The notes: a model not told the origin generated them from the sequence alone. DNA of 64,000 bases from Stackebrandtia endophytica (GCF_006716355.1 NZ_VFOW01000001.1:4712001-4776000); one strand, 5' to 3'. Numbered from the stretch's first letter, positions 52,844 through 61,531 are shown. Numbers and translations: made by a program.

Positions 52844-52876
52844 TTGACATTGAGCCAGTTCGTGAAAGTATTCACA
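52844..52876 (+). promoter_or_regulatory. whiB1 promoter with CRP-like site
   Basis: A perfect TTGACA -35 box (52844-52849) is followed at 17 bases by AGTATT. The CRP-type inverted repeat CGTGA-N6-TCACA (52861-52876) overlaps the -10 region. Mycobacterial whiB1 promoters are known CRP targets. Here the position at -10 would suggest repression when bound. Confidence 0.65.
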
Positions 52877-52937
52877 AGGTTGCTGGTGATGAGGCCCGCC
52901 AACTGTTGTATCGATCCGATCAAGGAGTGTCGCACTA

Positions 52938-53195
52938 ATGGACTGGCGCCACCACGCCATCTGCCGGGACGAGGACCCGGAGCTGTTCTTCCCCATTGGA
53001 GACAGCGGTCCCGCCTTGGTGCAGATCGAGCAGGCCAAGGGAGTCTGCCGGCGCTGCCCCGTAACTGAAGAATGCCTGAAGTGGGCATTGGAGTCCGGCC
53101 AAGATGCCGGTGTCTGGGGCGGAATGAGCGAAGAGGAACGGCGCTCTCTCAAACGCCGTGGCGGTCTGCGTCGCATGACCGTTCACTCGGCTTAA
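52938..53195 (+). CDS. whiB1: WhiB1 redox regulator
   Basis: An 85-residue [4Fe-4S] transcription factor that binds the housekeeping sigma factor and responds to nitric oxide. Cys at 9, 37, 40 and 46 (VCRRCPVTEEC), then GQDAGVWGGMSEEERRSLKRR. DWRHHAICRDEDPELFFP and the size are those of WhiB1/WblE. ATG start with AAGGAG about 11 bases upstream. The long AT-rich upstream region holds a CRP-like site and promoter. The terminator 53206-53250 follows. Confidence 0.95.
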   Translation: MDWRHHAICRDEDPELFFPIGDSGPALVQIEQAKGVCRRCPVTEECLKWALESGQDAGVWGGMSEEERRSLKRRGGLRRMTVHSA

Positions 53196-53205
53196 GAATG
53201 CGTGT

Positions 53206-53250
53206 ACGAGGGAGAAGGGTGACACCCCAGTCACACTTCTCCCTCGTTTT
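53206..53250 (+). terminator. Terminator of whiB1
   Basis: A 12-bp stem ACGAGGGAGAAG / CTTCTCCCTCGT with an inner GTGAC...GTCAC stem and a following TTTT. Confidence 0.9.
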
Positions 53251-53451
53251 GTGTGCTGATCGCGTGGAGTGGTGAACATCCCACGAACCGTATAGGCGAC
53301 AATCACGGAATTGACTCGCACACGTTGTGCGACATCTATTTCTTTCTGGGATCTTGGCGCATTTGTGACGCGCATGCCATTAACGATCGATCAGTTTCCT
53401 TACCCTCGCGCCGCCATTGATCGCAATGACCGGGCGGCTGCGGTGGCCCTA

Positions 53452-53841
53452 TCAGGCCTGCCGGGGAAGCGGTTGAGTAAGCCGTACCGTCGTGATGCCG
53501 TCTTTGGTATCGGTGGACACCGCACCCGCCAAAGCGTCCAGAACCCGCCAGTCAAAAGATTGTCGGTTCGGCAACGGCCCGATACCACGCGCGCCGATGG
53601 AGATCAACAGATCTTCGGCCACTACATCGAAACGGCAATGAACGACCGCACTCGGATCGTCGGCGGCCGTCAGAATCAATGAGGCCGCCTCATCGACGGC
53701 AACCCGGAGATCCTCGATGGCATCGAGACCGTAATTGAGCCGAGTCGCCAACCCCGCGGTGGCGGTGCGCAGCACCGACAGAAAGTTCGGGGTGGCCGGG
53801 ATATCCAGGATGAGAACATCACCTTCGACCGCGTGTGACAC
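53452..53841 (-). CDS. RsbW-like anti-sigma serine kinase ATPase
   Basis: A 129-residue HATPase_c_2 protein resembling RsbW/SpoIIAB-type anti-sigma factors. The N1-box region is LRVAVDEAASLIL near residues 44-56, and the ISIGARGIGPLP segment is the degraded G1-type box. No cognate sigma or anti-anti-sigma gene is next to it, so its target may be encoded elsewhere. It starts at GTG. Leftward, it lies between whiB1 and sodN, both terminator-bounded. Confidence 0.8.
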   Translation of the reverse strand: MSHAVEGDVLILDIPATPNFLSVLRTATAGLATRLNYGLDAIEDLRVAVDEAASLILTAADDPSAVVHCRFDVVAEDLLISIGARGIGPLPNRQSFDWRVLDALAGAVSTDTKDGITTVRLTQPLPRQA

Positions 53842-53998
53842 GACTGCTCTCCGGGGTATATCGGTGCGTCGGTGGCCTTACCGACGCCGCGTAGCGGGCA
53901 TATTCTCTCGTCGCGATCGGTCGAGCCGACGGCGTTCTGCGGCGTTGTCGACGCTATACCCACAGTCGGTTCAGTCCCACCATGCCCCCATCACGACG

Positions 53999-54034
53999 AA
54001 AGGGGCGTGTTCGAAGATCCGAACACGCCCCTTG
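53999..54034. terminator. Terminator after sodN
   Basis: A perfect 12-bp stem AGGGGCGTGTTC / GAACACGCCCCT with an 8-base loop, flanked by A and T runs, 11 bases past the leftward sodN stop. Confidence 0.85.
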
Positions 54035-54044
54035 AGAATAATCG

Positions 54045-54461
54045 CTACTTCTTGGTTTCCCAGAAGATCTTGGCGATCTCGTCGATCTTGCCGAGCAGTT
54101 CGTCGGCGACGGTCGGGTCGGCCGACCCCTTGGCGCCCGAGGCACCGGCCAGCTTGGTGGCCTCGTTGACCAGGACGTGCAGCTGCGGGTACTTCTCGAA
54201 GTGGGGAGGCTTGAAGTAGTCCGTCCACAGGACCCACAGGTGGTGCTTGACCAGTTCGGAGCGCTGCTCCTTGATCATCAACGCGCGGGCCCGAAACTCC
54301 GGGTCCTCGTTTGCCTGGTACTTCTCGCAGATCGCCTTGACCGACTCGGCCTCGATCCGCGCTTGAGCCGGATCGTATACGCCGCACGGCAAGTCACAGT
54401 GGGCGGACGCGGTGGCTTGCGGGACGAACAGACGAGACGTCAGAAGATGCGAAAGGCGCAT
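54045..54461 (-). CDS. sodN: Nickel superoxide dismutase precursor
   Basis: A 138-residue precursor. The nickel hook HCDLPCGVYDP begins at residue 21; proteolysis before the His exposes the amino group that, with Cys2 and Cys6 of the mature chain, binds Ni. The rest is the all-helical SodN body (AICEKYQANEDPEFRARAL ... LWVLWTDYFKPPHFEKYP). The ATG follows GGAGGG; longer upstream starts have no support. Usually a SodX protease gene adjoins sodN, but none is seen here; the 20-residue leader must be cut by a protease encoded elsewhere. Confidence 0.95.
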   Translation of the reverse strand: MRLSHLLTSRLFVPQATASAHCDLPCGVYDPAQARIEAESVKAICEKYQANEDPEFRARALMIKEQRSELVKHHLWVLWTDYFKPPHFEKYPQLHVLVNEATKLAGASGAKGSADPTVADELLGKIDEIAKIFWETKK

Positions 54462-54738
54462 CAAACCCTCCAGCGTTAATCGACAATGATGATCTTTCGT
54501 GGCCGACCATACTCCGCTGACCACGTCAGAACAGATGGACTCGACACCTTGCCACAACCTGGTGGTGTGCCCGGCCTTGGGTGGTCGCGCCGTAGCGTGG
54601 GTCGCCATAAAAAGTGAATAATCCGGGCGCATAGACTCAAACCTCGACCGCCGGTGATCCCGGCGAACCGTCCCTCAACTCCCGGTTCACCCTTCAGCCG
54701 GAAGCCAGTATGACCATTGAAAGTGGAGTGAGGACTTC

Positions 54739-55926
54739 ATGAGCAAGGAAACCGATCGGATATTCCATGATCACCGGGGCGGCAAACTCTCGGTGGAGTT
54801 GACCCGTCCGCTGGTCAGCCGAGACGATCTGTCCATCGCCTACACTCCCGGTGTCGCCGAAGTGTGCAAGGCCATCGCCGACGACCCGGCTCTGGCCGCG
54901 GAGTACACCTGGACGTCGAACCTGGTCGCGGTGATCACCGACGGCACCGCCGTTTTGGGCTTGGGAGACATCGGACCTCGCGCCGCGATGCCGGTGATGG
55001 AGGGAAAAGCCGCACTGTTCAAGAAGTTCGCGAATGTCGACGCCGTTCCGATCTGTTTGGACACCACCGATCCCGATGAGATCGTCGAGACCGTGGCCAG
55101 GCTCGCCCCGTCGTTCGGGGGCATCAACCTCGAGGACATCTCGGCGCCCCGCTGTTTCGACATCGAAGCCCGATTGGATGCCGCGCTGGACATTCCGGTG
55201 TTCCACGATGACCAGCACGGAACCGCGATCGTGGTTCTGGCGGCACTGCGCAACGCGACCCGCTTGACCGGCCGCAAGTTCGCCGACCTTCGCGTGGTCG
55301 TCGTCGGTGCCGGAGCCGCCGGCGTCGCGGTGACCAACATGTTGAACTCGGCCGGAATCGGTGAGGTCACCGTGTGCGATTCACGTGGCATCATCCACAC
55401 CGACCGCGACGACCTGACCCCGGTGAAGCGGGAACTGGCCGACAGCACCAACGCCGGTGGGCTGACCGGCGACGTCGAACGCGCACTGCGCGGTGCCGAC
55501 GTTCTGGTCGGGGTGTCCGGTGCTCGGCTGGAGCCGTCGGTGATCGAGCACATGGCCGACGACGCGATCGTGTTCGCGCTGGCCAACCCGGTCCCCGAGA
55601 TCGACCCGGAGGCCGCCCGCAACCGGGCGTCCATTGTGGCGACCGGCCGTAGCGACCTGCCCAATCAGATCAACAACGTGTTGGCCTTCCCCGGGGTATT
55701 CCGTGGGGCCCTGGACGCCAAGAGCCGCTCGATCACCCCCGCGATGACCTTGGCCGCCTCGGAGGCGATAGCCGGCATCGTCACCGAGGACCTGGCGGCG
55801 GACTACATCGTTCCGTCACCGCTGGACCCCAGGGTCGCTCCCGCGGTGTCCCGGGCGGTGGCGCAGGCGGCGAAGAACCAGACCGAGGCGGAGGCACGGC
55901 AGCACCTGCCGGTCCAGCTGGACTGA
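54739..55926 (+). CDS. NAD(P)-dependent malic enzyme
   Basis: A 395-residue oxidoreductive decarboxylase turning malate into pyruvate and CO2. It has the YTPGVAEVCKAI substrate loop, the FDIEARL metal-binding region, FHDDQHGTAIVVLAALRNA (conserved DDxxGT), the dinucleotide site VVVVGAGAAGVAVTN, and FALANPVPEI. Size matches the short bacterial class without a phosphotransacetylase domain. The cofactor could be NAD or NADP. ATG start, with GGAGTGAGG some 10 bases upstream. Confidence 0.9.
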   Translation: MSKETDRIFHDHRGGKLSVELTRPLVSRDDLSIAYTPGVAEVCKAIADDPALAAEYTWTSNLVAVITDGTAVLGLGDIGPRAAMPVMEGKAALFKKFANVDAVPICLDTTDPDEIVETVARLAPSFGGINLEDISAPRCFDIEARLDAALDIPVFHDDQHGTAIVVLAALRNATRLTGRKFADLRVVVVGAGAAGVAVTNMLNSAGIGEVTVCDSRGIIHTDRDDLTPVKRELADSTNAGGLTGDVERALRGADVLVGVSGARLEPSVIEHMADDAIVFALANPVPEIDPEAARNRASIVATGRSDLPNQINNVLAFPGVFRGALDAKSRSITPAMTLAASEAIAGIVTEDLAADYIVPSPLDPRVAPAVSRAVAQAAKNQTEAEARQHLPVQLD

Positions 55927-56071
55927 GCAAACATTGTGGAGTCAGACGGGCCTCCACCCGATACCGAACGCTTTCGAGCACTTTCCATTCGGCGTCGACT
56001 TTGGCATTCTGAAGAGTCCATCGTCGGCGTGTCGCGTAGCCGCACAGCTGGCGTCAATGGAAACCGGTCGA

Positions 56072-56107
56072 GTGTGCCCCACACCGGATGGGGAGTATGG
56101 GGCACAC
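56072..56107. terminator. Perfect hairpin downstream of malic enzyme
   Basis: Arms GTGTGCCCCA (56072-56081) and TGGGGCACAC (56098-56107) around a 16-base loop. Probably the terminator of the malic enzyme transcript; no T tract. Confidence 0.55.
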
Positions 56108-56156
56108 CCGGCTTCACCTCTGCCTCCGGGGCGAACCCGATCGTTAAGCTGATGAC

Positions 56157-56405
56157 ATGATCACCAGGATGTGGGAGGTACGTGCCGAGCCGACGAGGTT
56201 CGACGCGTTGTTGGACTGGGTGCGCGACGACGCACTGCCGACGGTTTCGGGGCCGTCCCTGGTGAGCAGTCAGGTCTATCGGTCCGAAGATCACCGGATC
56301 GTCGTCATCACCACATTCGACGGAGCGGTCGTCGATCTGCCCGAACCGCCTGCAGGTCTGGCCGCCCGACCGCCACACGCGTGGACCTTCACCCGGGTGG
56401 ACTGA
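56157..56405 (+). CDS. Small conserved protein (ABM-like fold possible)
   Basis: An 82-residue protein, MITRMWEVRAEPTRF at the start and TTFDGAVVDLPEPP near the end, like short actinobacterial hypothetical proteins with a ferredoxin-like (ABM) core. No active-site motif is obvious. It is followed by a tandem repeat before the next gene. Function unknown. Confidence 0.6.
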   Translation: MITRMWEVRAEPTRFDALLDWVRDDALPTVSGPSLVSSQVYRSEDHRIVVITTFDGAVVDLPEPPAGLAARPPHAWTFTRVD

Positions 56406-56411
56406 GCCCGG

Positions 56412-56466
56412 AACCGGCGGATCACGGCACGCGAAACCGGCGGATCACGGCACGCGAAACCGGCGG
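56412..56466. repeat. 23-bp tandem repeat, about 2.4 copies
   Basis: The unit AACCGGCGGATCACGGCACG plus CGA occurs at 56412-56434 and 56435-56457, with a further nine-base partial. It occupies the gap between the 82-residue gene and the MDR gene. Confidence 0.8.
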
Positions 56467-56508
56467 GGAATCGAGTCGCCGAGCGCCGACGACCGGTAGG
56501 GTCGGCCC

Positions 56509-57474
56509 ATGCTATCCGCGTACGCCTCGACCATCAATCCCGCCGATCCGTTGGCCGCCTTGGAAGTCGGCGACCGCCGCAACCCCGATCCACCGCCGGG
56601 TTGGGTGACCGTGACCGTCAAGGCCGCGACCTTGAATCGGCACGATCTGTGGTCGCTGGGCGGAGTGGGCCTCGCCGAGACCGACTGTCCGATGATCCTG
56701 GGCTGCGACGCCGCCGGCATCGACGACGAGGGCAACGAGGTCATCGTTCACGCGGTGATCGGTGACGCCGAAGCCGGTGGTGGCGACGAGACCCTGGACC
56801 CGCGGCGCAGTCTCCTGTCGGAGAAGTACCCGGGAACCCTCGCGCAACGTGTCATGGTTCCCCGCCACAACCTCGTTCACAAGCCGGCGGAGTTGAGCTT
56901 CGCGGAGGCGGCCTGTCTTCCGACCGCCTATCTCACGGCCTACCGGATGCTCACCACCAAGGGACGGTTGCCCAAGAACGGCGCCGTACTGATCCAGGGC
57001 GCCGGTGGCGGTGTCGCGACCGCCGCGACACTGCTGGCACGCGCGATGGGGGCCCGCGTCTACGTCACCAGCCGCGACGCCGAACGTCGGCGCCTCGCCA
57101 CCGAGCTGGGCGCCACCGCGTTCGAACCGGGTGCCCGACTGCCCGAACGGGTCGACGTGGTCATCGAGAGCGTCGGTGAAGCCACTATGGACCACTCCCT
57201 CAAGTGTGCCAAACCGGGCGGCCGGATCGTACTCTGTGGAACCACCTCGGGACACCTGGCCGAGATCGACCTGCGCCGGGTGTTCTTCCTTCAGCTGGAG
57301 CTGCTGGGTTCGACCATGGGAACCCACGCCGAACTGGTCGCGTTGACCGACTTCTGCGTCACGACCGGAATCAAACCGCTGATCGACAGCACCTATCCGT
57401 TGAGCCGCACCAGGGACGCGATGGCCAAACTCGCCGCCGGCGAGGTCTACGGCAAGATCGTCATCGAACCCTAA
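56509..57474 (+). CDS. Zinc-less MDR oxidoreductase (quinone-reductase-like)
   Basis: A 321-residue medium-chain dehydrogenase. TLNRHDLWSLGGVGLAETDCP opens the catalytic domain, the NAD(P) motif is LIQGAGGGVATAATLLA near residue 163, and GARVYVTSRDAERRRLATELGATAFEPG follows. It lacks the structural-zinc Cys cluster, so it resembles the zinc-independent quinone oxidoreductase/enoyl-reductase branch. The substrate is unknown. ATG start; the repeat just upstream leaves no clear ribosome site. Confidence 0.85.
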   Translation: MLSAYASTINPADPLAALEVGDRRNPDPPPGWVTVTVKAATLNRHDLWSLGGVGLAETDCPMILGCDAAGIDDEGNEVIVHAVIGDAEAGGGDETLDPRRSLLSEKYPGTLAQRVMVPRHNLVHKPAELSFAEAACLPTAYLTAYRMLTTKGRLPKNGAVLIQGAGGGVATAATLLARAMGARVYVTSRDAERRRLATELGATAFEPGARLPERVDVVIESVGEATMDHSLKCAKPGGRIVLCGTTSGHLAEIDLRRVFFLQLELLGSTMGTHAELVALTDFCVTTGIKPLIDSTYPLSRTRDAMAKLAAGEVYGKIVIEP

Positions 57475-57633
57475 AGACCAATTCGTGGCGGTGGTTTCGC
57501 CCGCCGGCGGCGTTGTCCTCGTTGCCGGTACAACCCCGGTACCGGCAACACCCATGTCGAAGCGGACGAGGGTTGAGGCGCCGTCGTCCCGGGCGACCCG
57601 GCCGGCGTCACACCCGGACGTTATCGTCCGGGC

Positions 57634-58842
57634 GTGACAACGCTGACCAACACCCAGGCTCGCCGTATCGTGCTGGCGGCTCAGGGGTTCACCGTCGCCC
57701 GCCCCTCCTCGACACCGAACCTCCGGCATCTGCGTCGGGTCCTCGGGCACACCCAGTTGTTCCAGGTCGACTCGGTGTACGTCCTGGAACGGGCTCACTA
57801 CCTGCCGGCGTATTCGAGATTGGGCGCCTACCCACACGAGTTGGTCGATCGGGCCGCCTACCAGCCGGTACGGGAACTGTTCGAGTACTGGGGGCATGCG
57901 GCGTCGCTGTTGCCGGTGGAGTTGTATCCGCTGATGCGCTGGCGCATGGACGCCGCCGAACAGCACGCCTGGGCCGGCATGGTGCGGGTGGTCACCGAGA
58001 ATCCGGGACTGGTCGACAAGCTGTACCGACGGATCGAGGTCGAAGGCGGCATGACCGCCCGACAACTCGATGACGGTGCCCCACGTGACAAGAATCAGTG
58101 GGGGTGGAACTGGACCGACACCAAGCACGCCCTCGAATGGATGTTCCGAAGTGGTCGGATATCGGTGGCGGCGCGTCCGGGGTTCGAGCGGGTGTACGAC
58201 CTGACCGAGCGGGTCATCCCCAAGGAACACTACGAGGCACCCGCCGTTGACAGGGCCGAGGCTCACCGCCACCTCATGTTGCGATCGGTCAAGGCACTGG
58301 GCGTGGCCACCGAGGTCGACCTGCGCGACTATTTCCGACTGGCACCGGGCGAAGCCCGCACCGCGTTGGCCGAACTGGTGGCCGAAGGCTCGGTCGACCA
58401 GGTCGAGGTCACCGGCTGGGACCGACCCGCTTACCTGCTGCCCGGTACCACCGTGCCACGCAGGTTCCCGGCTCACGCGCTGATCAGTCCGTTCGATCCC
58501 CTGGTGTGGCATCGGGACCGGACCCAACGGCTGTGGGACTTCTTCTACCGCATCGAGATCTACGTACCGCGGGCGAAACGGGTCCACGGCTACTACGTCC
58601 TGCCGTTCCTGTGGGGTGAACACCTGGCCGCCCGAGTTGATCTGAAGGCGGACCGAAAGGCGGGCGTACTCCAGGTCCCGGCGGCGTGGCAGGAGGCCCG
58701 GTTCGCGACCGACCGTGAGGAGCTTGCCGAGGCGTTGGCGGCCGAATTGATCACACTGGCGAACTGGCTGGGTCTGTCCGCGGTCACTCCGCCCGAAGCC
58801 GGTGACCTCAAGGAACCGTTGACCCGGGCCCTGCGGGCCTGA
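57634..58842 (+). CDS. YcaQ/AlkZ-family winged-helix DNA glycosylase-like protein
   Basis: A 402-residue HTH_42 family protein, homologous to AlkZ/YcaQ glycosylases that unhook interstrand crosslinks. Visible hallmarks are QVDSVYVLERAHYLPAYSRLGAY, FEYWGHAASLLPVELYPLMRWRM and the later LISPFDPLVWHRDRTQRLWDFFYRIEIYVP. The catalytic QxQ-like motif region lies in the last third (YVPRAKRVHGYYVLP). It starts at GTG. Protection against azinomycin-type crosslinkers or general repair are both possible. Confidence 0.88.
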   Translation: MTTLTNTQARRIVLAAQGFTVARPSSTPNLRHLRRVLGHTQLFQVDSVYVLERAHYLPAYSRLGAYPHELVDRAAYQPVRELFEYWGHAASLLPVELYPLMRWRMDAAEQHAWAGMVRVVTENPGLVDKLYRRIEVEGGMTARQLDDGAPRDKNQWGWNWTDTKHALEWMFRSGRISVAARPGFERVYDLTERVIPKEHYEAPAVDRAEAHRHLMLRSVKALGVATEVDLRDYFRLAPGEARTALAELVAEGSVDQVEVTGWDRPAYLLPGTTVPRRFPAHALISPFDPLVWHRDRTQRLWDFFYRIEIYVPRAKRVHGYYVLPFLWGEHLAARVDLKADRKAGVLQVPAAWQEARFATDREELAEALAAELITLANWLGLSAVTPPEAGDLKEPLTRALRA

Positions 58843-58893
58843 CACCGGACTTGCTCGGTCGGGGCCACCGCGGTCGCGGGGTAGGCTGAGTGC

Positions 58894-59490
58894 ATGTCCG
58901 ATGGGATGTCCATGCCGACACAGGAACTGCCGATCGTGCCCCCCGGTTCGCCTCAGGCGGGTGGGGCCGCGGCACCGGGCGCCCCCTTGAACAACTCGGC
59001 GGGCCAACCCGGTCCCTGGCAACGACCGACCGCGCCCCGCGCCCCCGGCCGATTCGGCCGACTGTGGTTGAAACTGAAGCACAGTCCGGCCTGGGTGGCA
59101 CCCGCGGCGCTGTTGACCTGTTTCCTCGGGTTGGCGGCGACGGTGCTCGCCACCAACCCCACCGACGACCTCGGCCCGACCACCTGTGCTTTCAAACTGG
59201 TCACCGGTTTCGACTGCCCCGGTTGTGGTGGTACTCGCGCGTTCTATTACGTCTTGACGCTGAACCTGCCGGAAGCGGCTCGCAACCACGCCATCGCGGT
59301 GTTCGCCGCCCCGTTCCTGGCGTATCTGTATCTGTCGTGGGCGTTGCGCCGAGTGTTTCCATCGGTCAAGTGGCGGTTGCCGCAGTTCCGGATCACCGCG
59401 TCGATGGCCTCCATGTTCTTGATCGCCTGGGGTGGTTACTGGGTGATTCGCAACCTGCCGTTCGCGCCCTTCACCCTTCTCTACGTTTGA
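58894..59490 (+). CDS. DUF2752 membrane protein
   Basis: A 198-residue protein with a Pro/Gly-rich cytosolic N-terminus of about 60 residues and three transmembrane helices. The defining CAFKLVTGFDCPGCGGTRAFYYVL lies in the second part, with conserved CPGCG. Members are widespread in actinomycetes and their role is unknown; the CPGC motif might bind metal. The start is ATG (MSDGMSMPTQE). Confidence 0.85.
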   Translation: MSDGMSMPTQELPIVPPGSPQAGGAAAPGAPLNNSAGQPGPWQRPTAPRAPGRFGRLWLKLKHSPAWVAPAALLTCFLGLAATVLATNPTDDLGPTTCAFKLVTGFDCPGCGGTRAFYYVLTLNLPEAARNHAIAVFAAPFLAYLYLSWALRRVFPSVKWRLPQFRITASMASMFLIAWGGYWVIRNLPFAPFTLLYV

Positions 59491-59782
59491 CGGTTGTCTC
59501 GCGGCGGTGGATTCCGCTGTGATCGGCGTTGTCGCGGCGAGTAAAGCACCCTCGATACCCGTACCGGCTGCGCTCGTGACGAGGCCGACCGTCGCCCGAC
59601 ATCGGTCCTCATGAGACCCTCCTCGGATTCAGTCCATTACCTTATGGGGATAGTCCCCTGTGGCATTCCACGTCTGGCGGCGTGTCGAGCGCCATCGCGC
59701 CCTTCGGCGGTATGAATTGCGACGAAACCTGCACATGCAGTGATGGTGACCGGTGATACTGCGTCCCGGGAGGACTGATCAC

Positions 59783-60790
59783 ATGCGACGAATCATCGCA
59801 CGCGCAGTCGTGCTGGCGGCCGGAGTACTCACCATTCTGGTGGCGATTCCAACGGCGGCGCAAGCGGCCGACCAACAACGGTTCATCGACACCGCGGGGG
59901 AGAGTGCTCAACCGAGTCAATCGAAATACGGAGTACCCGCATCGGTGACGGTCGCGCAGGCCATTCTCGAATCGGGTTGGGGTGACAGTGACCTGGCGAA
60001 GAAGGCCAACAACTACTTCGGTATGAAGTGCCACGACGGCCAGACCGGCCCCATCGCGGTCGACTGCGTCAAGATGAACACCTGGGAGTGTGACGGCAAG
60101 AAGTGCTGGGACACCAAGGCGTGGTTCCGGGTCTACGACTCGGTGGCCGACTCCTTCAGCGACCACGGTCGCAATCTGTCCGAGAACTCTCGGTACACCA
60201 AGGCGTTCGAGCACACCGACGACGCCGACGCCTTCATCCGCGAGGTCCATAAAGGTGGATACGCCACCGACCCGAAGTACACCGACAAGATCGTCGGCCT
60301 GATGAAGGAGTTCGATCTATACCGGTTCAACGAGTCCACGAACGTCCAGCAGGTCAACGCGACGACGAAGAAGATGTCACACTCGGCGGCCGTCGCGAAG
60401 TTCACCGAGAACAACATGGACATATGGTCCAGCGGTAAGTGTTCCGACCGCAACAATCCCAACTGCACGTCGTTCGAGCAGATCAACACCGCGACGGTAC
60501 GCGGTGCGATCACTCTGACGACCTACAGCGGATGCAAACTGACCCTGACCGGCGGTACCGAGACCGGTCACGGGGATGGGACCTATACGCACTGGAACGG
60601 CTACAAGCTGGACATGTCGTTGACCACGTGCCTGGCTCGATACATCGAGGCCAACTTCAGCTACATCGGCGGCGACCAGTGGAAGTCACCGGCGGGCAAC
60701 ATCTACTACCGCGAACCCGATCACTGGGACATCCTGTTCTACAACTGCGGTGGATGTGACGGCACCGAGTCGACCATGGCGCTGGGCTGA
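59783..60790 (+). CDS. Secreted wall hydrolase: GH73 glucosaminidase plus M15-like domain
   Basis: A 335-residue exported protein. The signal peptide ends TAAQA-AD. Residues 35-190 form a GH73/FlgJ glucosaminidase: YGVPASVTVAQAILESGWGDSDLAKKANNYFGMKCHDG has the catalytic Glu, and DSFSDHGRNLSENSRYTKAF continues. After a linker, residues ~210-335 show an M15-like pattern: GGTETGHGDGTYTHWNGYKLDMS (SxHxxGxAxD-like) and REPDHWDILFY. It probably cuts both glycan and peptide in peptidoglycan. The start ATG follows GGGAGG. Confidence 0.8.
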   Translation: MRRIIARAVVLAAGVLTILVAIPTAAQAADQQRFIDTAGESAQPSQSKYGVPASVTVAQAILESGWGDSDLAKKANNYFGMKCHDGQTGPIAVDCVKMNTWECDGKKCWDTKAWFRVYDSVADSFSDHGRNLSENSRYTKAFEHTDDADAFIREVHKGGYATDPKYTDKIVGLMKEFDLYRFNESTNVQQVNATTKKMSHSAAVAKFTENNMDIWSSGKCSDRNNPNCTSFEQINTATVRGAITLTTYSGCKLTLTGGTETGHGDGTYTHWNGYKLDMSLTTCLARYIEANFSYIGGDQWKSPAGNIYYREPDHWDILFYNCGGCDGTESTMALG

Positions 60791-60868
60791 CCCGGCCGAA
60801 ACGACGGAACACCTCGGCGGAGCGATTCGCCGGGGTGTTCTTCGTCGTGGGTGATCGGCGAGAGGTGT

Positions 60869-61531
60869 TTAGAGCACGCCCAGTTGCCACAGCAGGAATC
60901 CCACGCAGGTCAGCACCGACAGCGTCGCGCCCAGCCGTGGGCTTCGATAGACGTTGAACGGGATCGGTTCGCCGCGGCGGTCGGTCATCGGGATGCGCGG
61001 CGTACCGACGATCCCGGTGCACACGTAACCCACGACCAGGAACAACAGTGGTGGCATCACCACGACCCAGGTGCTGAGGTTGTCCGAGATTTGTCCGGTG
61101 GCGACCATACGGGCCATGATCACCTGAACCACCACGGCGGCCACCATGGACAGTCCGTACACGATGAGGTTGCGCAGCAGCGCCTGCGCCCGTGGCAACA
61201 GCGGGGGCAGTTGCCCGGCTCGAACGGCCGCCAACCGGTGGGTCTCGGCTCTGCGCAGCGCCGCCGTCGCGGCCGCCAGCTCGGCATCGAGATCGGTGGG
61301 TGGGGCCTCGGCCTGATCCACGGGTGCCCGCAGATCGGGAACCCCGGCCCGCAACAGTGCGGCGGTATCGGTGATCTCGGTTTCGCACGGATCGGCCTGA
61401 TCGGCGACCGCGCGCACCGCCGCCGCAGTGGCGGCGAGTCGCTCCCTGGCCGAACTGCTGGACTGCGCGTCGGTGGCACGCAGCCGCTCCAGTTGGTACA
61501 GCAACTGGTCGTAGTCGGATGTCTGGTTCAC
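60869..61531 (-). CDS. Unknown membrane protein coupled to FtsK-like ATPase
   Basis: A 220-residue protein. Its first ~115 residues are a helical, alanine/arginine-rich cytosolic part (ERLAATAAAVRAVADQ), likely coiled coil. Four hydrophobic segments follow (LIVYGLSMVAAVVVQVIM, WVVVMPPLLFLVVGYVC, LGATLSVLTCVGFLLWQLGVL among them). No family is recognised. The GTG start overlaps the FtsK-type ATPase stop by four bases, so the two are translationally coupled and may act together at the membrane. Confidence 0.7.
   Translation of the reverse strand: MNQTSDYDQLLYQLERLRATDAQSSSSARERLAATAAAVRAVADQADPCETEITDTAALLRAGVPDLRAPVDQAEAPPTDLDAELAAATAALRRAETHRLAAVRAGQLPPLLPRAQALLRNLIVYGLSMVAAVVVQVIMARMVATGQISDNLSTWVVVMPPLLFLVVGYVCTGIVGTPRIPMTDRRGEPIPFNVYRSPRLGATLSVLTCVGFLLWQLGVL

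Noticed and set aside
56512-59289. 925-codon open frame on the minus strand
   Set aside because: It is antisense to three well-supported rightward genes and shows no domain; typical of open antisense frames in high-GC DNA.
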